Shown piece by piece: positions 52,733 to 63,089 of a stretch of DNA of 64,000 bases. The stretch is from Metabacillus litoralis. GTDB taxonomy: Bacteria; Bacillota; Bacilli; Bacillales; Bacillaceae. The notes under the pieces were generated by a model, which ran no database searches, was not told the DNA's origin, and worked only from the letters and a program-made list of their open reading frames with translations. A program made the position numbers and the translations under genes. The stretch lies in assembly GCF_003667825.1 (NCBI RefSeq), contig NZ_CP033043.1:3474001-3538000 (forward strand), read 5' to 3'. Numbering within the stretch: the stretch's first letter is position 1; each line of letters opens with the position of its first letter.

Positions 52733-54211
52733 TTAATGGTTTGCGACTTTACTTAAACCGCCTGGCTTATTATGAACAGCAATTCTCTCTATTAATTTGT
52801 TACTTTCTGTATTCACACCAATAAGGTTAACCTTCACACCATTTTGATGATATTTAATAATGACTTTATCGATAGCACCTACTGCCGAATCGTCCCAAAG
52901 GTGAGCATTTGTTAAATCTAAATCAACTTCTTTTACATTTTCTCTATAATTGAAGCTTTCAACAAAATCAGTAACAGATGCAAAGAATAGTTGACCAGAA
53001 ACACGGTATATTTTCTTGCTAGATTGATCTGAGGATAAGCTTGTAATCTTCACCTTAGAAATTTTAGATGCAAAGAAAATTGCACTTAAAATAATTCCAA
53101 CAAGAACACCTTTAGACAAGTCATGTGTCATAAGAACCGTGATCACTGTTACAACCATAACGATTGTATCTGTTAATGGTACCTTATGAAGTGTTTTTAA
53201 TGATGTCCAGTCAAAAGTTCCGATTGATACCATAAACATAACTCCTACAAGAGCAGCCATTGGGATTTGAACTAACAGGTCATTGAGCAGTAGGATTAGG
53301 ACCATTAAGAAAACACCCGCTACTAAAGCAGATAAACGTCCTCTACCACCTGACTTCACATTAATTACCGATTGTCCAATCATTGCACAACCGGCCATTC
53401 CGCCAAAAAATCCTGACACAATGTTTGCAATACCTTGCCCACGAGCTTCTTTATTTTTGTCACTGCCTGTATCTGTCATATCATCTACGATTTGTGCTGT
53501 TAATAATGACTCAACTAACCCAACAATGGCAATTGATAAAGAATACGGGAAAATGATTTGTAATGTTTCAAAAGTAAAAGGAATATCAGGTATTAAGAAC
53601 ATCGGTAATGTTTGAGATAACTCACCCATATCTCCTACCGTTCCAACATTACTTCCTGTCATTACAGCAATAATCGAAATCACAACAATTGCTACTAAAG
53701 GTGATGGCACCACCTTAGTAAAACGAGGTAAAATGTAAATAATAGCTAGAGCACCTAGAACCATTGTATACATTGGCCAAGATTCACCAACAAAATGAGG
53801 CAATTGTGCAGTAAAGATAAGGATAGCCAAAGCATTAACGAAGCCAGTCATAACCGAACGAGGCACAAATTTCATCAATCTGCCTAATTTCAAAATCCCC
53901 ATTACGATTTGAATAATACCAGTTAGAATGGTTGCTGCAAGTAAATACTGCAATCCATAGTCAGCAACTAATGTTGTCATAAGCAGAGCGGTCGCACCAG
54001 TTGCGGCTGAAATCATTCCGGGACGTCCGCCGACAAATGCTATTGTTACAGCAATACAAAATGAGGCATACAACCCAATCATAGGATCAACACCGGCAAT
54101 AATTGAAAATGCGATAGCCTCAGGAATTAAAGCGAGCGCTACTACGATACCTGATAAGATGTCTCCTCTGATATTTCCAAACCAAGAATATTTAATTGTC
54201 ATATTCTCCAA
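52733..54211 (-). CDS. SulP-family anion transporter (first copy)
   Basis: 492 residues: about 10-12 membrane segments with [20 protein letters not shown] and [17 protein letters not shown], then a C-terminal STAS domain (about 395-480; [19 protein letters not shown]). Candidates are sulfate or, as for BicA, sodium-driven bicarbonate uptake. TTG start at 54211 is chosen because it gives the same N-terminal length as the divergent paralogue and has AAGGAGAGG upstream. The paralogue at 54570 is very similar throughout. Confidence 0.9.
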   Translation of the reverse strand: MENMTIKYSWFGNIRGDILSGIVVALALIPEAIAFSIIAGVDPMIGLYASFCIAVTIAFVGGRPGMISAATGATALLMTTLVADYGLQYLLAATILTGIIQIVMGILKLGRLMKFVPRSVMTGFVNALAILIFTAQLPHFVGESWPMYTMVLGALAIIYILPRFTKVVPSPLVAIVVISIIAVMTGSNVGTVGDMGELSQTLPMFLIPDIPFTFETLQIIFPYSLSIAIVGLVESLLTAQIVDDMTDTGSDKNKEARGQGIANIVSGFFGGMAGCAMIGQSVINVKSGGRGRLSALVAGVFLMVLILLLNDLLVQIPMAALVGVMFMVSIGTFDWTSLKTLHKVPLTDTIVMVVTVITVLMTHDLSKGVLVGIILSAIFFASKISKVKITSLSSDQSSKKIYRVSGQLFFASVTDFVESFNYRENVKEVDLDLTNAHLWDDSAVGAIDKVIIKYHQNGVKVNLIGVNTESNKLIERIAVHNKPGGLSKVANH

Positions 54212-54569
54212 AAAAAATCCTCTCCTTTTTCACTTTTATTTTTTAATGACTTTCAACTCTCATGAAAGTCGGGTCCGTTATTAACAAAAAGCATTATATC
54301 TGTTTTTTATGGTTTTGTGAAATTGTAGGTAAGCGTATACATAAATTAAATACTCTTTATTTCTCCGGTTCTCAAACAAATACAACTAAATGCCAAAAAA
54401 TAAGTGTCGGTAACTTTTTACATTGAGTTGTTTAAAAGATATGTCACCCTGATAATCATATCGTATTCTTCTTATCCTCATCGTAAAAGAGCAGAGTTGA
54501 AGATAAATCCTTATGTGTTTTCACCAACAACCTGCACATACTAAATAGAGGTTTAAGGAGGCGAATGAA
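54212..54569. other. 358-bp region between head-to-head SulP genes
   Basis: Contains a good minus-strand promoter (54293-54321), a small hairpin GACTTTC/GAAAGTC in its 5' untranslated region (54248-54270), and the promoter of the plus-strand copy, which I cannot place with certainty. No gene seen. Confidence 0.55.
54293..54321 (-). promoter_or_regulatory. Promoter of minus-strand SulP gene
   Basis: TTCACA (54321-54316), 17-base spacer, TATAAT (54298-54293). Confidence 0.65.
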
Positions 54570-56018
54570 ATGGAACAAGTATCATATAGAGAGTCTTGGT
54601 TTAGAAATATAAAAGGAGATATTCTATCTGGCCTAGTAGTAGCTCTAGCGTTAATTCCCGAAGCCATTGCCTTCTCTATTATTGCAGGTGTTGATCCAAT
54701 GGTAGGACTTTATGCATCATTTACGATCGCCGTAACGATTGCGTTTGTTGGCGGAAGACCTGGAATGATTTCTGCTGCAACAGGGGCAATGGCACTTCTG
54801 TTTACGGAACTAGTAAGAGATCACGGCATTGAATATCTCCTTGCAGCTACTATCTTAACTGGTGTTTTGCAAATTCTATTTGCTGTCTTTAAGTTAGCAA
54901 GATATATGAAATTTATCCCAAGATCCGTCATGGTTGGATTCGTTAATGCTCTAGCGATTTTAATTTTCACCTCACAGCTACAACACTTTGTAGATGAAAC
55001 ATCGATAATCTACGTTTTAGCTGGTGCTACATTATTAATCATTTACTTATTACCCTATGTAACGAAGATCGTCCCATCAACCCTAATAGCTATTATAGCG
55101 GTCACAGCTATTGTCATTTTCGGTGATATACAAGTAAGGACTGTTGGGGATATGGGTGAATTAACACGCACATTGCCTAATTTCTTAGTTCCAGACGTAC
55201 CATTCAATTTTGAAACTCTAGCAATTATTTTTCCTTACTCACTTGCTTTAACCATTGTTGGTTTATTGGAGTCTCTTCTCACCGCTTCTATTGTTGATGA
55301 TATGACAGATACTCCAAGTAATAAAAATGTAGAAAGCAACGGCCAAGGTGTAGCGAATATTATCACTGGTTTTTTTGGAGGAATGGCAGGCTGTGCAATG
55401 ATCGGGCAATCGGTTATAAACATAAAATCTGGTGGAAGGGGACGGCTTTCTACCCTAGTTGCCGGGATCTTTCTAATGTTCCTAATCATTTTTCTAGGAG
55501 ATATTGTCGTTCAAATACCAATGGCTGCATTAGCTGGTGTGATGATAATGGTATCAATCAGTACGTTTGACTGGAATTCAATTCGAACTCTGCATTTAGT
55601 TCCAAGAAGTGATGCTATTGTGATGATTGTTACTGTTTCTACCGTTATTTTCACACATAATTTAGCTATCGGGGTTTTCTCTGGAATCTTATTAAGTGCC
55701 ATCTTCTTCGTATCGAAAATATCTAGAATACGTGTGGAAAGTAACTTAAAGGGAAATAAAAGAATATACCATATAAATGGTGAATTATTTTTTGCCTCTG
55801 TCACAGAGCTGTTAACACAATTTGATTATAAAGAAGAAATTTCATCGGTTGAAATCAATCTCAGTCGTTCTCACATTTGGGATGACTCTGGTGTAGCTGC
55901 CATAGATAGGATTGTTTCTAAATTTGAAGAAACCGGAAAAATTGTAGAAGTAACAGGATTAAATGAGGAGAGTACAGAATTAGTTGAAAAACTAGCAAAT
56001 AAACTAAGCTCTCATTAA
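54570..56018 (+). CDS. SulP-family anion transporter (second copy)
   Basis: 482 residues, same architecture as the copy at 52733 and colinear with it from the first residues ([10 protein letters not shown] against [10 protein letters not shown], then [18 protein letters not shown]). STAS domain about 390-475. Followed 14 bp later by a universal-stress-protein gene, a pairing often seen for bicarbonate/sulfate SulP transporters in Firmicutes. Strong AAGGAGG site. Duplicated and divergently arranged, so the two copies may be expressed under different conditions. Confidence 0.91.
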   Translation: MEQVSYRESWFRNIKGDILSGLVVALALIPEAIAFSIIAGVDPMVGLYASFTIAVTIAFVGGRPGMISAATGAMALLFTELVRDHGIEYLLAATILTGVLQILFAVFKLARYMKFIPRSVMVGFVNALAILIFTSQLQHFVDETSIIYVLAGATLLIIYLLPYVTKIVPSTLIAIIAVTAIVIFGDIQVRTVGDMGELTRTLPNFLVPDVPFNFETLAIIFPYSLALTIVGLLESLLTASIVDDMTDTPSNKNVESNGQGVANIITGFFGGMAGCAMIGQSVINIKSGGRGRLSTLVAGIFLMFLIIFLGDIVVQIPMAALAGVMIMVSISTFDWNSIRTLHLVPRSDAIVMIVTVSTVIFTHNLAIGVFSGILLSAIFFVSKISRIRVESNLKGNKRIYHINGELFFASVTELLTQFDYKEEISSVEINLSRSHIWDDSGVAAIDRIVSKFEETGKIVEVTGLNEESTELVEKLANKLSSH

Positions 56019-56032
56019 GGAGGTAGAGAAGA

Positions 56033-56452
56033 ATGTATAAAAGAATTTTATTAGCATCCGACGGGTCCGAACATTCTAAACGCGCAGCCGAAAATGCCAT
56101 TCATATCGCACAATGTAGTAAGGGCTCCAAAATTGATGTTGTGTACGTTGTTGACCCTGATCGAGCTAAATCAGATGTTCTTAGTAACTGGAATTCAGTT
56201 GATATTAACGATCAGCGCAAAGAACGAATGAAGGAAGTGGAAAAAAGGGCACTAGAAGCAGGAGTATCTTATGAAATTAAGATCCTCCACGGTGAACCCG
56301 GACCAACAATCGTCAAATATGTAAACGATAACAATATGGATATCGTTGTGATCGGCAGTCGTGGCTTAAATGGCCTTCAGGAGTTTGTATTAGGAAGTGT
56401 CAGTCATAAAGTAGCAAAAAGAGCGAATTGTCCTGTGTTGATTGTGAAATGA
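56033..56452 (+). CDS. Universal stress protein (UspA family)
   Basis: 139 residues. RILLASDGSEHSKRAAE at the N-terminus and the ATP-binding GSRGLNGLQEFVLGSVS at the C-terminus mark the nucleotide-binding Usp type. It is co-transcribed with the SulP gene and may modulate the transporter in response to ATP; that link is inferred from context. Confidence 0.92.
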   Translation: MYKRILLASDGSEHSKRAAENAIHIAQCSKGSKIDVVYVVDPDRAKSDVLSNWNSVDINDQRKERMKEVEKRALEAGVSYEIKILHGEPGPTIVKYVNDNNMDIVVIGSRGLNGLQEFVLGSVSHKVAKRANCPVLIVK

Positions 56453-56460
56453 AAAGGAGA

Positions 56461-56502
56461 ATAGGATGACTAGATTCTTCTTCATTTCCTAGTCATCCCT
56501 AT
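56461..56502. terminator. Hairpin between Usp and amylase genes
   Basis: ATAGGATGACTAG pairs with CTAGTCATCC-CTAT with one bulge. It separates converging transcripts. Confidence 0.7.
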
Positions 56503-56523
56503 TTGCAAAGATAAAATACCTTT

Positions 56524-58245
56524 TTACTTAACTATAATTTTATAGTCCCACGGTTCTAAGTTAAACAGTTGCTTACTGTTCATTTTAAAGAGCTTATTCG
56601 AAGGATATAAGTGATATTTCCCCTCTAGTGAGCTACCTTCTACATTACCAGAAACAGGTTCTGGTGAAAGATTCATAACAACAATGACCTTCGATTTACC
56701 TTTTACTCTTTCAAAAGCAAGAATACGTTCGTCAGATGTTTCAAAAAAGTTCGTCTCTCCACCAGCTGAACCATTCCATAATGCCTGATGTTTCTTTTTA
56801 AGTCGAACTAGATCTTTGTAGAAATCTTGCATAGTTAAGTCTTCCCACGAAATTTCATCTTTATCAAAGAACGCTAATCTTTTATTCAGTCCTGCTTCTT
56901 GACCAGAATAAATTAACGGTATGCCTGGTAAAGTAAAGGTTAGGGCAGCCATTGTTTTTTCGGCTTCTCCGAATAACTCTTGTGTCGTACCTTCCCATGA
57001 ATTTTCATCATGATTTGTCGTCCAATGCATCGCATAAGAGCCAGTTGGATACAGTCGTTTCATTTTATTCACATAAAACTCTATATTATTTGCACTCTTA
57101 TTTCCTGCCGCAATATCTCTCATCGTATGAGAAAGCTCCCAGCCATAGTTGAAGTTGAAAGCATTTTTTAACAAATCATATTCAACGTTATCTTCTGCTA
57201 ACATATAAACTGGTTTAATTTTATCAAGTTCTTTACGTGCGGTTTCCCAGAAGTCTACTGGTACACCAACTGCGTAATCAGCACGATAACCATCAATATC
57301 AGCTTCTTCTACCCAATATTTCATTGCATCGATCATCGCAGCTCGCATGTTAGCATTTTCATAATTTAAATCGGCTACATCCAACCAGTTTGTACCCGGT
57401 GGATGAGTGATATTTCCTTCGTCATCCAATGTGTACCATTCTTTATTTTCTGTCCAAACATGGTCTTTTCCTGTATGATTCGCGACCCAATCAAGCATCA
57501 CTTTAAAGCCCATATCATGTGCACGATCCACTAATCTTTTAAAATCTTCCATTGTTCCAAATTCTGGATTAATCGCTTTATAATCCTGGATGGCATAATA
57601 GGAGCCTAATGTTCCAATTCGCCCCTCTTGAGAAATAGGATGAATCGGCATAAACCATAAGACTTCTACTCCTAGCTGCTTTAATCGTGGTAAATGCTCT
57701 TCAAATGCTTGAAAGGTTCCTTCTTCTGTATATTGTCTTACATTCACTTCATAAATGGTTGAATTCTCCGACCATTTAGGGAAATGTGCGTTACTATTTT
57801 CAACTTTGACTGTAAGATCTGGCGAGGTATAAACATAGTCGTCTCCCTCTGTAATATACACTGAGTCATATTCATTTAGTTTTGTAAATGCCTTGCTATC
57901 CCCGTCTTTCTCTCCCGTTTCCCGATTAACAACGATGAAGTTGATTACCCCTGGATTTTCATTTAATTCAATATCAACATATGCTCCATGCTCTCCTATT
58001 TGCTCATTTGAAAAAGGAGTAGCACCTATTGGCCAGCCACCTACTTGATCAGAAGGTGTCGCAACATCTCCCCATAGCCATAGTCCCCATTTGTCGTAAT
58101 TTTGATCTTCTCTTTCATAATGAATTCTGATTGTAGAATCTGTCGTCTCAGCTGAAGCAGTGTTGTGATAAGAAAAGGACAAAATCGAAAACAACATAAT
58201 TGCCATCATCATCAGTACTACACTTTTACTCAAACACTTTTTCAA
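56524..58245 (-). CDS. Secreted GH13 amylase with pullulanase-type starch-binding domain
   Basis: 573 residues from TTG 58245 (AGAGGAG eight bases upstream), which puts a signal peptide at the very start (MKKCLSKSVVLMMMAIMLF, cleavage after ASA). A PUD/CBM41-like domain (about 35-140; KWGLWLWGDVATPSDQVGG) precedes the GH13 barrel. Catalytic residues: ADIDGYRADYAVGVP (nucleophile Asp), YMLAEDN (acid Glu), TTNHDENSW (third Asp). It should cut alpha-glucans outside the cell. The barrel is closely similar to the cytosolic enzyme at 60791. Last gene of the operon, 112 bp after GH31, with a cre-like site in the gap. Confidence 0.9.
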   Translation of the reverse strand: MKKCLSKSVVLMMMAIMLFSILSFSYHNTASAETTDSTIRIHYEREDQNYDKWGLWLWGDVATPSDQVGGWPIGATPFSNEQIGEHGAYVDIELNENPGVINFIVVNRETGEKDGDSKAFTKLNEYDSVYITEGDDYVYTSPDLTVKVENSNAHFPKWSENSTIYEVNVRQYTEEGTFQAFEEHLPRLKQLGVEVLWFMPIHPISQEGRIGTLGSYYAIQDYKAINPEFGTMEDFKRLVDRAHDMGFKVMLDWVANHTGKDHVWTENKEWYTLDDEGNITHPPGTNWLDVADLNYENANMRAAMIDAMKYWVEEADIDGYRADYAVGVPVDFWETARKELDKIKPVYMLAEDNVEYDLLKNAFNFNYGWELSHTMRDIAAGNKSANNIEFYVNKMKRLYPTGSYAMHWTTNHDENSWEGTTQELFGEAEKTMAALTFTLPGIPLIYSGQEAGLNKRLAFFDKDEISWEDLTMQDFYKDLVRLKKKHQALWNGSAGGETNFFETSDERILAFERVKGKSKVIVVMNLSPEPVSGNVEGSSLEGKYHLYPSNKLFKMNSKQLFNLEPWDYKIIVK

Positions 58246-58298
58246 TCCACCCACTCCTCTACTTTTTACTAGCCTTTCTAGGTGTTTCACAATCTTAT

Positions 58299-58312
58299 TG
58301 TTTGCGCTTTCT
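58299..58312 (-). promoter_or_regulatory. cre-like CcpA site before secreted amylase
   Basis: TGTTTGCGCTTTCT (plus strand) matches the cre pattern TGWNANCGNTNWCA except at two positions. Position and gene fit catabolite repression. Confidence 0.45.
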
Positions 58313-58402
58313 ATTTTCCGGTAATCACCTCCCTAAAAAACGAAATGATTTGTCTAGTAGTTCTCGCAAATTAATACGAGGATCTTTTAGGCAAGTGATC
58401 CT

Positions 58403-60775
58403 TTAAATATCTAAGTTAATACGAATCTTTTCCCTTCCATTTTCAATAAAGTATTCAGGTGAAATACTCTCTCCGTTTATGAAAACTTCCTTCTCTTCAA
58501 GAGATCCGTGTATGATCAATGTCCATTCTTTCCAATCAGGCTGATAGTTTCCTCTATTTTCAATCGTAAATTCTACCCTATTGGCATGGAATTCACAGGA
58601 AACATGTTTCTCTAAATAGTGACCTTGTTCATAAGAAAATGTTTTTCCATCATCCTCATATAAAGCATACTTTGCCTTACCATGAGTAGTTGGGTACAAA
58701 TGAATTTGCAAATCCTCTTCACGGTGTTCTGTAGATTGTTTAATAGAACCATGAGCTATGAATGTTCCTTCTTTAATAAAAATTGGTAACGTATCAAGAT
58801 TTGCTTCTACTAAAATATGTTGATTGCCTTCACTGATTTCACCAGTCCAATAATCAATCCAATTTCCTTCAGGAAGATAAACAACGCGATGGAATGTATC
58901 AGGCTTTGTAATGGGAGCGATGATGACATTATCTCCAATCAAAAATTGATCAGATAAGTTGAAGGTATGACGGTCCTTTGGGTACTCCATAAATAATGGA
59001 CGCATTACTGGTACACCTGTTTTGCTTGCTTCTTGAAATAAAGTATAAAGATGTGGCAGCCATTTATATCGAAGCTGGATATATTTTTTAACAATTTCTT
59101 CAATACCTTCACCAAATGACCATGGCTCTTGGCGGATACTTTCAAGAACGCTATGATTACGGAAATAAGGAGTAAATGTCCCAAATTGTGTCCAGCGTGC
59201 TAACAGCTCACCTGTTGTATCGTGTGCAAACCCACCTACATCCGGTCCAGTTAAAGCTACACCGGAAATCCCAAGATTCATACACATTGGGATCGCCATT
59301 TGTAAATGCTCCCAGAAGCTTCTGTTATCACCAGTCCACACAGCAGCATAACGCTGCACTCCAGCATAACCAGCACGCGTTAATAAAAATGGCCGCTTTC
59401 CATCTAGTAGGTTTTTCATCCCATTGTAGGTTGCTTCTCCCATATAAAAACCATATAAATTATGCATTTCTCGGTGAGATTTCAAGCTTCCATCTTGATT
59501 ATGCATCACTTTAGTATCCATTGTTTTTGTTTCATTAAAGACCGCCGGCTCATTCATATCATTCCAAATGCCTTCAATCCCCATATCTGTATAAAATTTA
59601 TGTTTTTCTCCCCACCATGATCTAACTTCACTGTTTGTAAAGTCAGGGAATGCACTATTTCCTGGCCAAACATCTCCATGATAAATGTTTCCGTCAATGT
59701 ATTTACAAAAATGGTCACCGTGAATCCCCTCTTGGTAAATGGAGTATTCCGGATCTTCTTTCACGCCTGGATCAACAATTGGTACAACATGAATGCCCGC
59801 ATTTTTTAAGTCTTTCAAAAGCTGTTCTGGATTCGGAAAACGATTCCTATCAAATGTAAATACTCTGTAACCATCCATATAATGAATATCTAAATAGATG
59901 GCATCCACCGGTATCTTTTTTTCAAGAAAAGAAGTAACAAGTTCCCGTACTTCCGCTTCTGTTTCATAACTATAGCGAGACTGATGATAACCTAGAGCCC
60001 ACTTTGGCGGAATATCCATACGACCTGTAAGTGTTGTATATTGTTCTAACACATCCTTAGGTGTTGGACCTACCATCACATAATAATCTAGCTCTCCACC
60101 TTCAGCAGAAAACGAGTAAATATCACGTTCTGTTTTCATATCAAAGATTGATTTGAATGGATTATCAAAGAAAATACCATGTGCAACCCCTTTGTTTAAG
60201 GTCATAAAAAACGGAATTGATTGATAAAGCGAATCGATCTCTGGATTATGTGGAGCAAATACGTCACTATTCCACATCGTCATCTTTTCTCCACGTTTAT
60301 CTAAAAAGCTGGTTTTTTCACCAAATCCATAGAAATGGTCATCTGTTTTCATTTCCTTAAAGCAAATCACTTCTTTATTCTCGTTATATCCCATACCACG
60401 TGATGTTTCTTGTACTAGTAATCGCTCATCCCGATCGTAGATTGAGATACGGAAGGGTACACGCGATATGTTTAATGATAGTTTTGAAGTATGAAGATTA
60501 ATTGTTTCTTCTGTTTCACTCACTGCTATATCTACAGTTTCTGGTTCCGTTACTAAGGCAAAGCTACTTTCCATCGTAGGTGGTGAAAATGGATTCATTA
60601 CAACTCTGACAATTTCTTCTCTATAAAATTGAATATTCACAAACCCCTGTTCACAAACAAATGAATAAGTATTATCTATTCTCGTAAAAGAATTCAAATT
60701 TCCAATGTCGTGATAAGGAACACCTTTCATAGACTTTTTACTGCCCGGATGTATAGCAAAGCTCGTATCTTGCAT
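58403..60775 (-). CDS. GH31 alpha-glucosidase
   Basis: 790 residues, cytosolic (no signal peptide). GIWNDMNEPAVF near 415 holds the nucleophile Asp and WTGDNRSFWEHL near 480 the acid Asp of family 31; upstream AIYLDIHYMDGYRVFTFD is the substrate-site segment. Hydrolyses short alpha-1,4 or 1,6 gluco-oligosaccharides from the non-reducing end. It starts 15 bp after the cytosolic GH13 gene, so they act together on imported maltodextrins. Confidence 0.93.
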   Translation of the reverse strand: MQDTSFAIHPGSKKSMKGVPYHDIGNLNSFTRIDNTYSFVCEQGFVNIQFYREEIVRVVMNPFSPPTMESSFALVTEPETVDIAVSETEETINLHTSKLSLNISRVPFRISIYDRDERLLVQETSRGMGYNENKEVICFKEMKTDDHFYGFGEKTSFLDKRGEKMTMWNSDVFAPHNPEIDSLYQSIPFFMTLNKGVAHGIFFDNPFKSIFDMKTERDIYSFSAEGGELDYYVMVGPTPKDVLEQYTTLTGRMDIPPKWALGYHQSRYSYETEAEVRELVTSFLEKKIPVDAIYLDIHYMDGYRVFTFDRNRFPNPEQLLKDLKNAGIHVVPIVDPGVKEDPEYSIYQEGIHGDHFCKYIDGNIYHGDVWPGNSAFPDFTNSEVRSWWGEKHKFYTDMGIEGIWNDMNEPAVFNETKTMDTKVMHNQDGSLKSHREMHNLYGFYMGEATYNGMKNLLDGKRPFLLTRAGYAGVQRYAAVWTGDNRSFWEHLQMAIPMCMNLGISGVALTGPDVGGFAHDTTGELLARWTQFGTFTPYFRNHSVLESIRQEPWSFGEGIEEIVKKYIQLRYKWLPHLYTLFQEASKTGVPVMRPLFMEYPKDRHTFNLSDQFLIGDNVIIAPITKPDTFHRVVYLPEGNWIDYWTGEISEGNQHILVEANLDTLPIFIKEGTFIAHGSIKQSTEHREEDLQIHLYPTTHGKAKYALYEDDGKTFSYEQGHYLEKHVSCEFHANRVEFTIENRGNYQPDWKEWTLIIHGSLEEKEVFINGESISPEYFIENGREKIRINLDI

Positions 60776-60790
60776 GTAAAGACCTCCTTA

Positions 60791-62122
60791 TTATTTTTGT
60801 ATCAAAACATAAAAACCCCAAGGTTCAAAATCAAAAGTATGTTCTTTCGTTAACCTGAAAGGAGAATGACCGAAGTACAGCTTATAGCTACCTGCTAATG
60901 AGTTATTTTTTAGAGTCGCAGAAACATGGTTCTGTGATAAGTTAACCATCACTACAACCCTATTCTTCTCCTTTACCCGTTCAAACATGAAAATACGTTC
61001 ATCTAATGACTCCAGAAAGTGTGTGTCTCCTCCATCATGACCATTCCAAAGAGCAGAGTTTTCCTTTTTCAAACAAATTAGCTCCTTATAAAAGGCTTGC
61101 ATGGTAAGATCATTCCAAGAGATTTCGTCTTTTTCAAAGAACTCCAATCTTTTATCAAGTCCAGCTTCTTGTCCGGAGTAAATCAATGGAATCCCTGGTA
61201 AAGTAAAGGTCAATACTGCCATCGCTTTTTCAGCTTTACCGAATAATTCTGATGTGGTACCTTCCCAAGAATTATCATCATGATTTGTAGTCCAATGCAT
61301 GGGGTACGTACCTTGTGGATATAACCTTCCCATTCGATCAATATAATCCTTTATATCACTTGCACTTTTTTCTCCTTTAGCAATATCCCGCATAATATGA
61401 TTGAGTTCCCAACCATAGTTTGAATGAAAGGCTTCATCTAGTAATTCATAGAATCTATTATCCTCTGCTAACATATAAACCTGTTTGATCTTATCCAGTT
61501 CTTTACGAGCTTTCTCCCAAAACTCTACTGGAACACCACCGGCATAATCAGCACGATACCCATCGATATCTGCTTCTTCCACCCAAAACTTCATAGCACT
61601 TAACATTGCCGCACACATATCTGGATGATCATAATTTAACTGAGCTACATCATGCCAGGTCGTTCCTTGTGCTGTTGGCGAAAGGATTTCTCCATGGTTG
61701 TTTGTTTTATACCAAGTTTCATTCTTCATCCATTCAGAATCCCATCCTGTATGATTTGCCACTAAATCTAATAAAATCTTAAATCCCATTTCATGTGCTT
61801 TTTCTACTAATCTCTTAAAATCATCCATTGTTCCAAACTCAGGATTAACAGCTGTATAGTTTTGTACAGCATAGTAGGAGCCTAGGGTACCAGCCCTTTT
61901 TTCTTTGGAAATAGGATGTATTGGCATAAACCAAAGAATATCTACTCCTAAATTTTTAAGCCTTGGAAGATGTTCTTCAAACTCCTTAAACGTTCCTTCA
62001 GACGTATATTGTCTTACATTTACTTCATATATGACGGCATCTTTTCCCCATTCAGGATATTGAGCTTTATTTTCCTTAAACTCCTCTTCATTAATCACTT
62101 TGTTACGATCTGCTATACTCAC
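60791..62122 (-). CDS. Cytosolic GH13 alpha-amylase-family enzyme
   Basis: 443 residues with no signal peptide or starch-binding domain. ADIDGYRADYAGGVP (nucleophile), YMLAEDN (acid) and TTNHDDNSW (third Asp) are intact. Nearly the same barrel as the secreted enzyme at 56524, beginning VIYEVNVRQYTSEGTF against TIYEVNVRQYTEEGTF. Probably trims imported oligosaccharides for GH31. Located between the ABC permeases and GH31. Confidence 0.92.
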   Translation of the reverse strand: MSIADRNKVINEEEFKENKAQYPEWGKDAVIYEVNVRQYTSEGTFKEFEEHLPRLKNLGVDILWFMPIHPISKEKRAGTLGSYYAVQNYTAVNPEFGTMDDFKRLVEKAHEMGFKILLDLVANHTGWDSEWMKNETWYKTNNHGEILSPTAQGTTWHDVAQLNYDHPDMCAAMLSAMKFWVEEADIDGYRADYAGGVPVEFWEKARKELDKIKQVYMLAEDNRFYELLDEAFHSNYGWELNHIMRDIAKGEKSASDIKDYIDRMGRLYPQGTYPMHWTTNHDDNSWEGTTSELFGKAEKAMAVLTFTLPGIPLIYSGQEAGLDKRLEFFEKDEISWNDLTMQAFYKELICLKKENSALWNGHDGGDTHFLESLDERIFMFERVKEKNRVVVMVNLSQNHVSATLKNNSLAGSYKLYFGHSPFRLTKEHTFDFEPWGFYVLIQK

Positions 62123-62188
62123 TCTTTCTCATTCCTTTCGAATTTGAAGTATGAATATGAATAAAACAAGTTAAAGTCTTTCCCTTCA

Positions 62189-63073
62189 TCACCCTTTAAC
62201 AGAACCGAGCGTAATTCCTTTAACGAAATATCGTTGAAAAAATGGATAAATCACTAAAAGAGGAAGCATTGATATGAATATTTTCGCAGCATTTAAGGTT
62301 TGATTAGAAGAGCTTGCAAGACGTTGTGCTGATTCTGCATCAATTTGTGAAGGATCAATTTCAACCGTTACAGAACGGATATATGTTTGTAAAGGATATA
62401 AATCATTATTTGTCATTAACACCAGTGCCTGAAAAAACTCATTCCAATGCATAACAATCGTAAAAACTAAGATTGTCGCTAGAACTGGCTTTGACAATGG
62501 TAAATAGATATCAAACAAAATTCTCCAAGGTCCTGCACCGTCCATTACCGCTGACTCTTCTAATTCCTTTGGCAGGTTTCTAAAGAAATTCATCACCAAA
62601 ATCACATTGAACACAGGTAATCCACCACCAAGAACAAGTCCCCAAATATTGTTCGTCATTCCTAGTGTTTTCATCGTCATATACCACGGAACCAAACCAC
62701 CATTAAAAAGCATCGCAAAAATTAACAGCCACATAATAATATTTCTTGGTCCAAACTCTTTCGATGTTTTCGATAATGGGTATGCCATTAAGAGCACGAC
62801 TACGAAGGTCGTGATCGTTCCTAAGACCACTCGCTGAATGGAAATCAAAAATGAATTGAGAAATTTGCCATCTTCTACAATTAGAGAATAAGCTCCTAAT
62901 GTAAAATCCTTTGGCCAGAAAAAGACTTGCCCTGCAGAAACAGCGGCTTTATCACTTAATGAAATAACTAACGTATACCAAACGGGATAGATACAAAGAA
63001 GCGTTATTAAAATAAGCAAAACAACATTAAAACCGTTGAAAAACCTGGATACTAGTGTTTTATCTTCTACCAT
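62189..63073 (-). CDS. CUT1 sugar ABC transporter permease (MalG/LplC type)
   Basis: 294 residues with six membrane segments. The EAA loop is ELEESAVMDGAGPWRILFDI, which contacts the ATPase. C-terminal PFFQRYFVKGITLGSVKG is typical of the LplC/YtcP subgroup. It pairs with the permease upstream; the amylase genes downstream suggest maltodextrin import. A 66-bp gap separates it from the GH13 gene. Confidence 0.93.
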   Translation of the reverse strand: MVEDKTLVSRFFNGFNVVLLILITLLCIYPVWYTLVISLSDKAAVSAGQVFFWPKDFTLGAYSLIVEDGKFLNSFLISIQRVVLGTITTFVVVLLMAYPLSKTSKEFGPRNIIMWLLIFAMLFNGGLVPWYMTMKTLGMTNNIWGLVLGGGLPVFNVILVMNFFRNLPKELEESAVMDGAGPWRILFDIYLPLSKPVLATILVFTIVMHWNEFFQALVLMTNNDLYPLQTYIRSVTVEIDPSQIDAESAQRLASSSNQTLNAAKIFISMLPLLVIYPFFQRYFVKGITLGSVKG

Positions 63074-63089
63074 TTACCTCACACCTTTA

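Noticed and set aside
54494..54510. GTTGAAGATAAATC as a lone array unit
   Set aside because: Single, lacks the ATC arm, no 21-bp partner.
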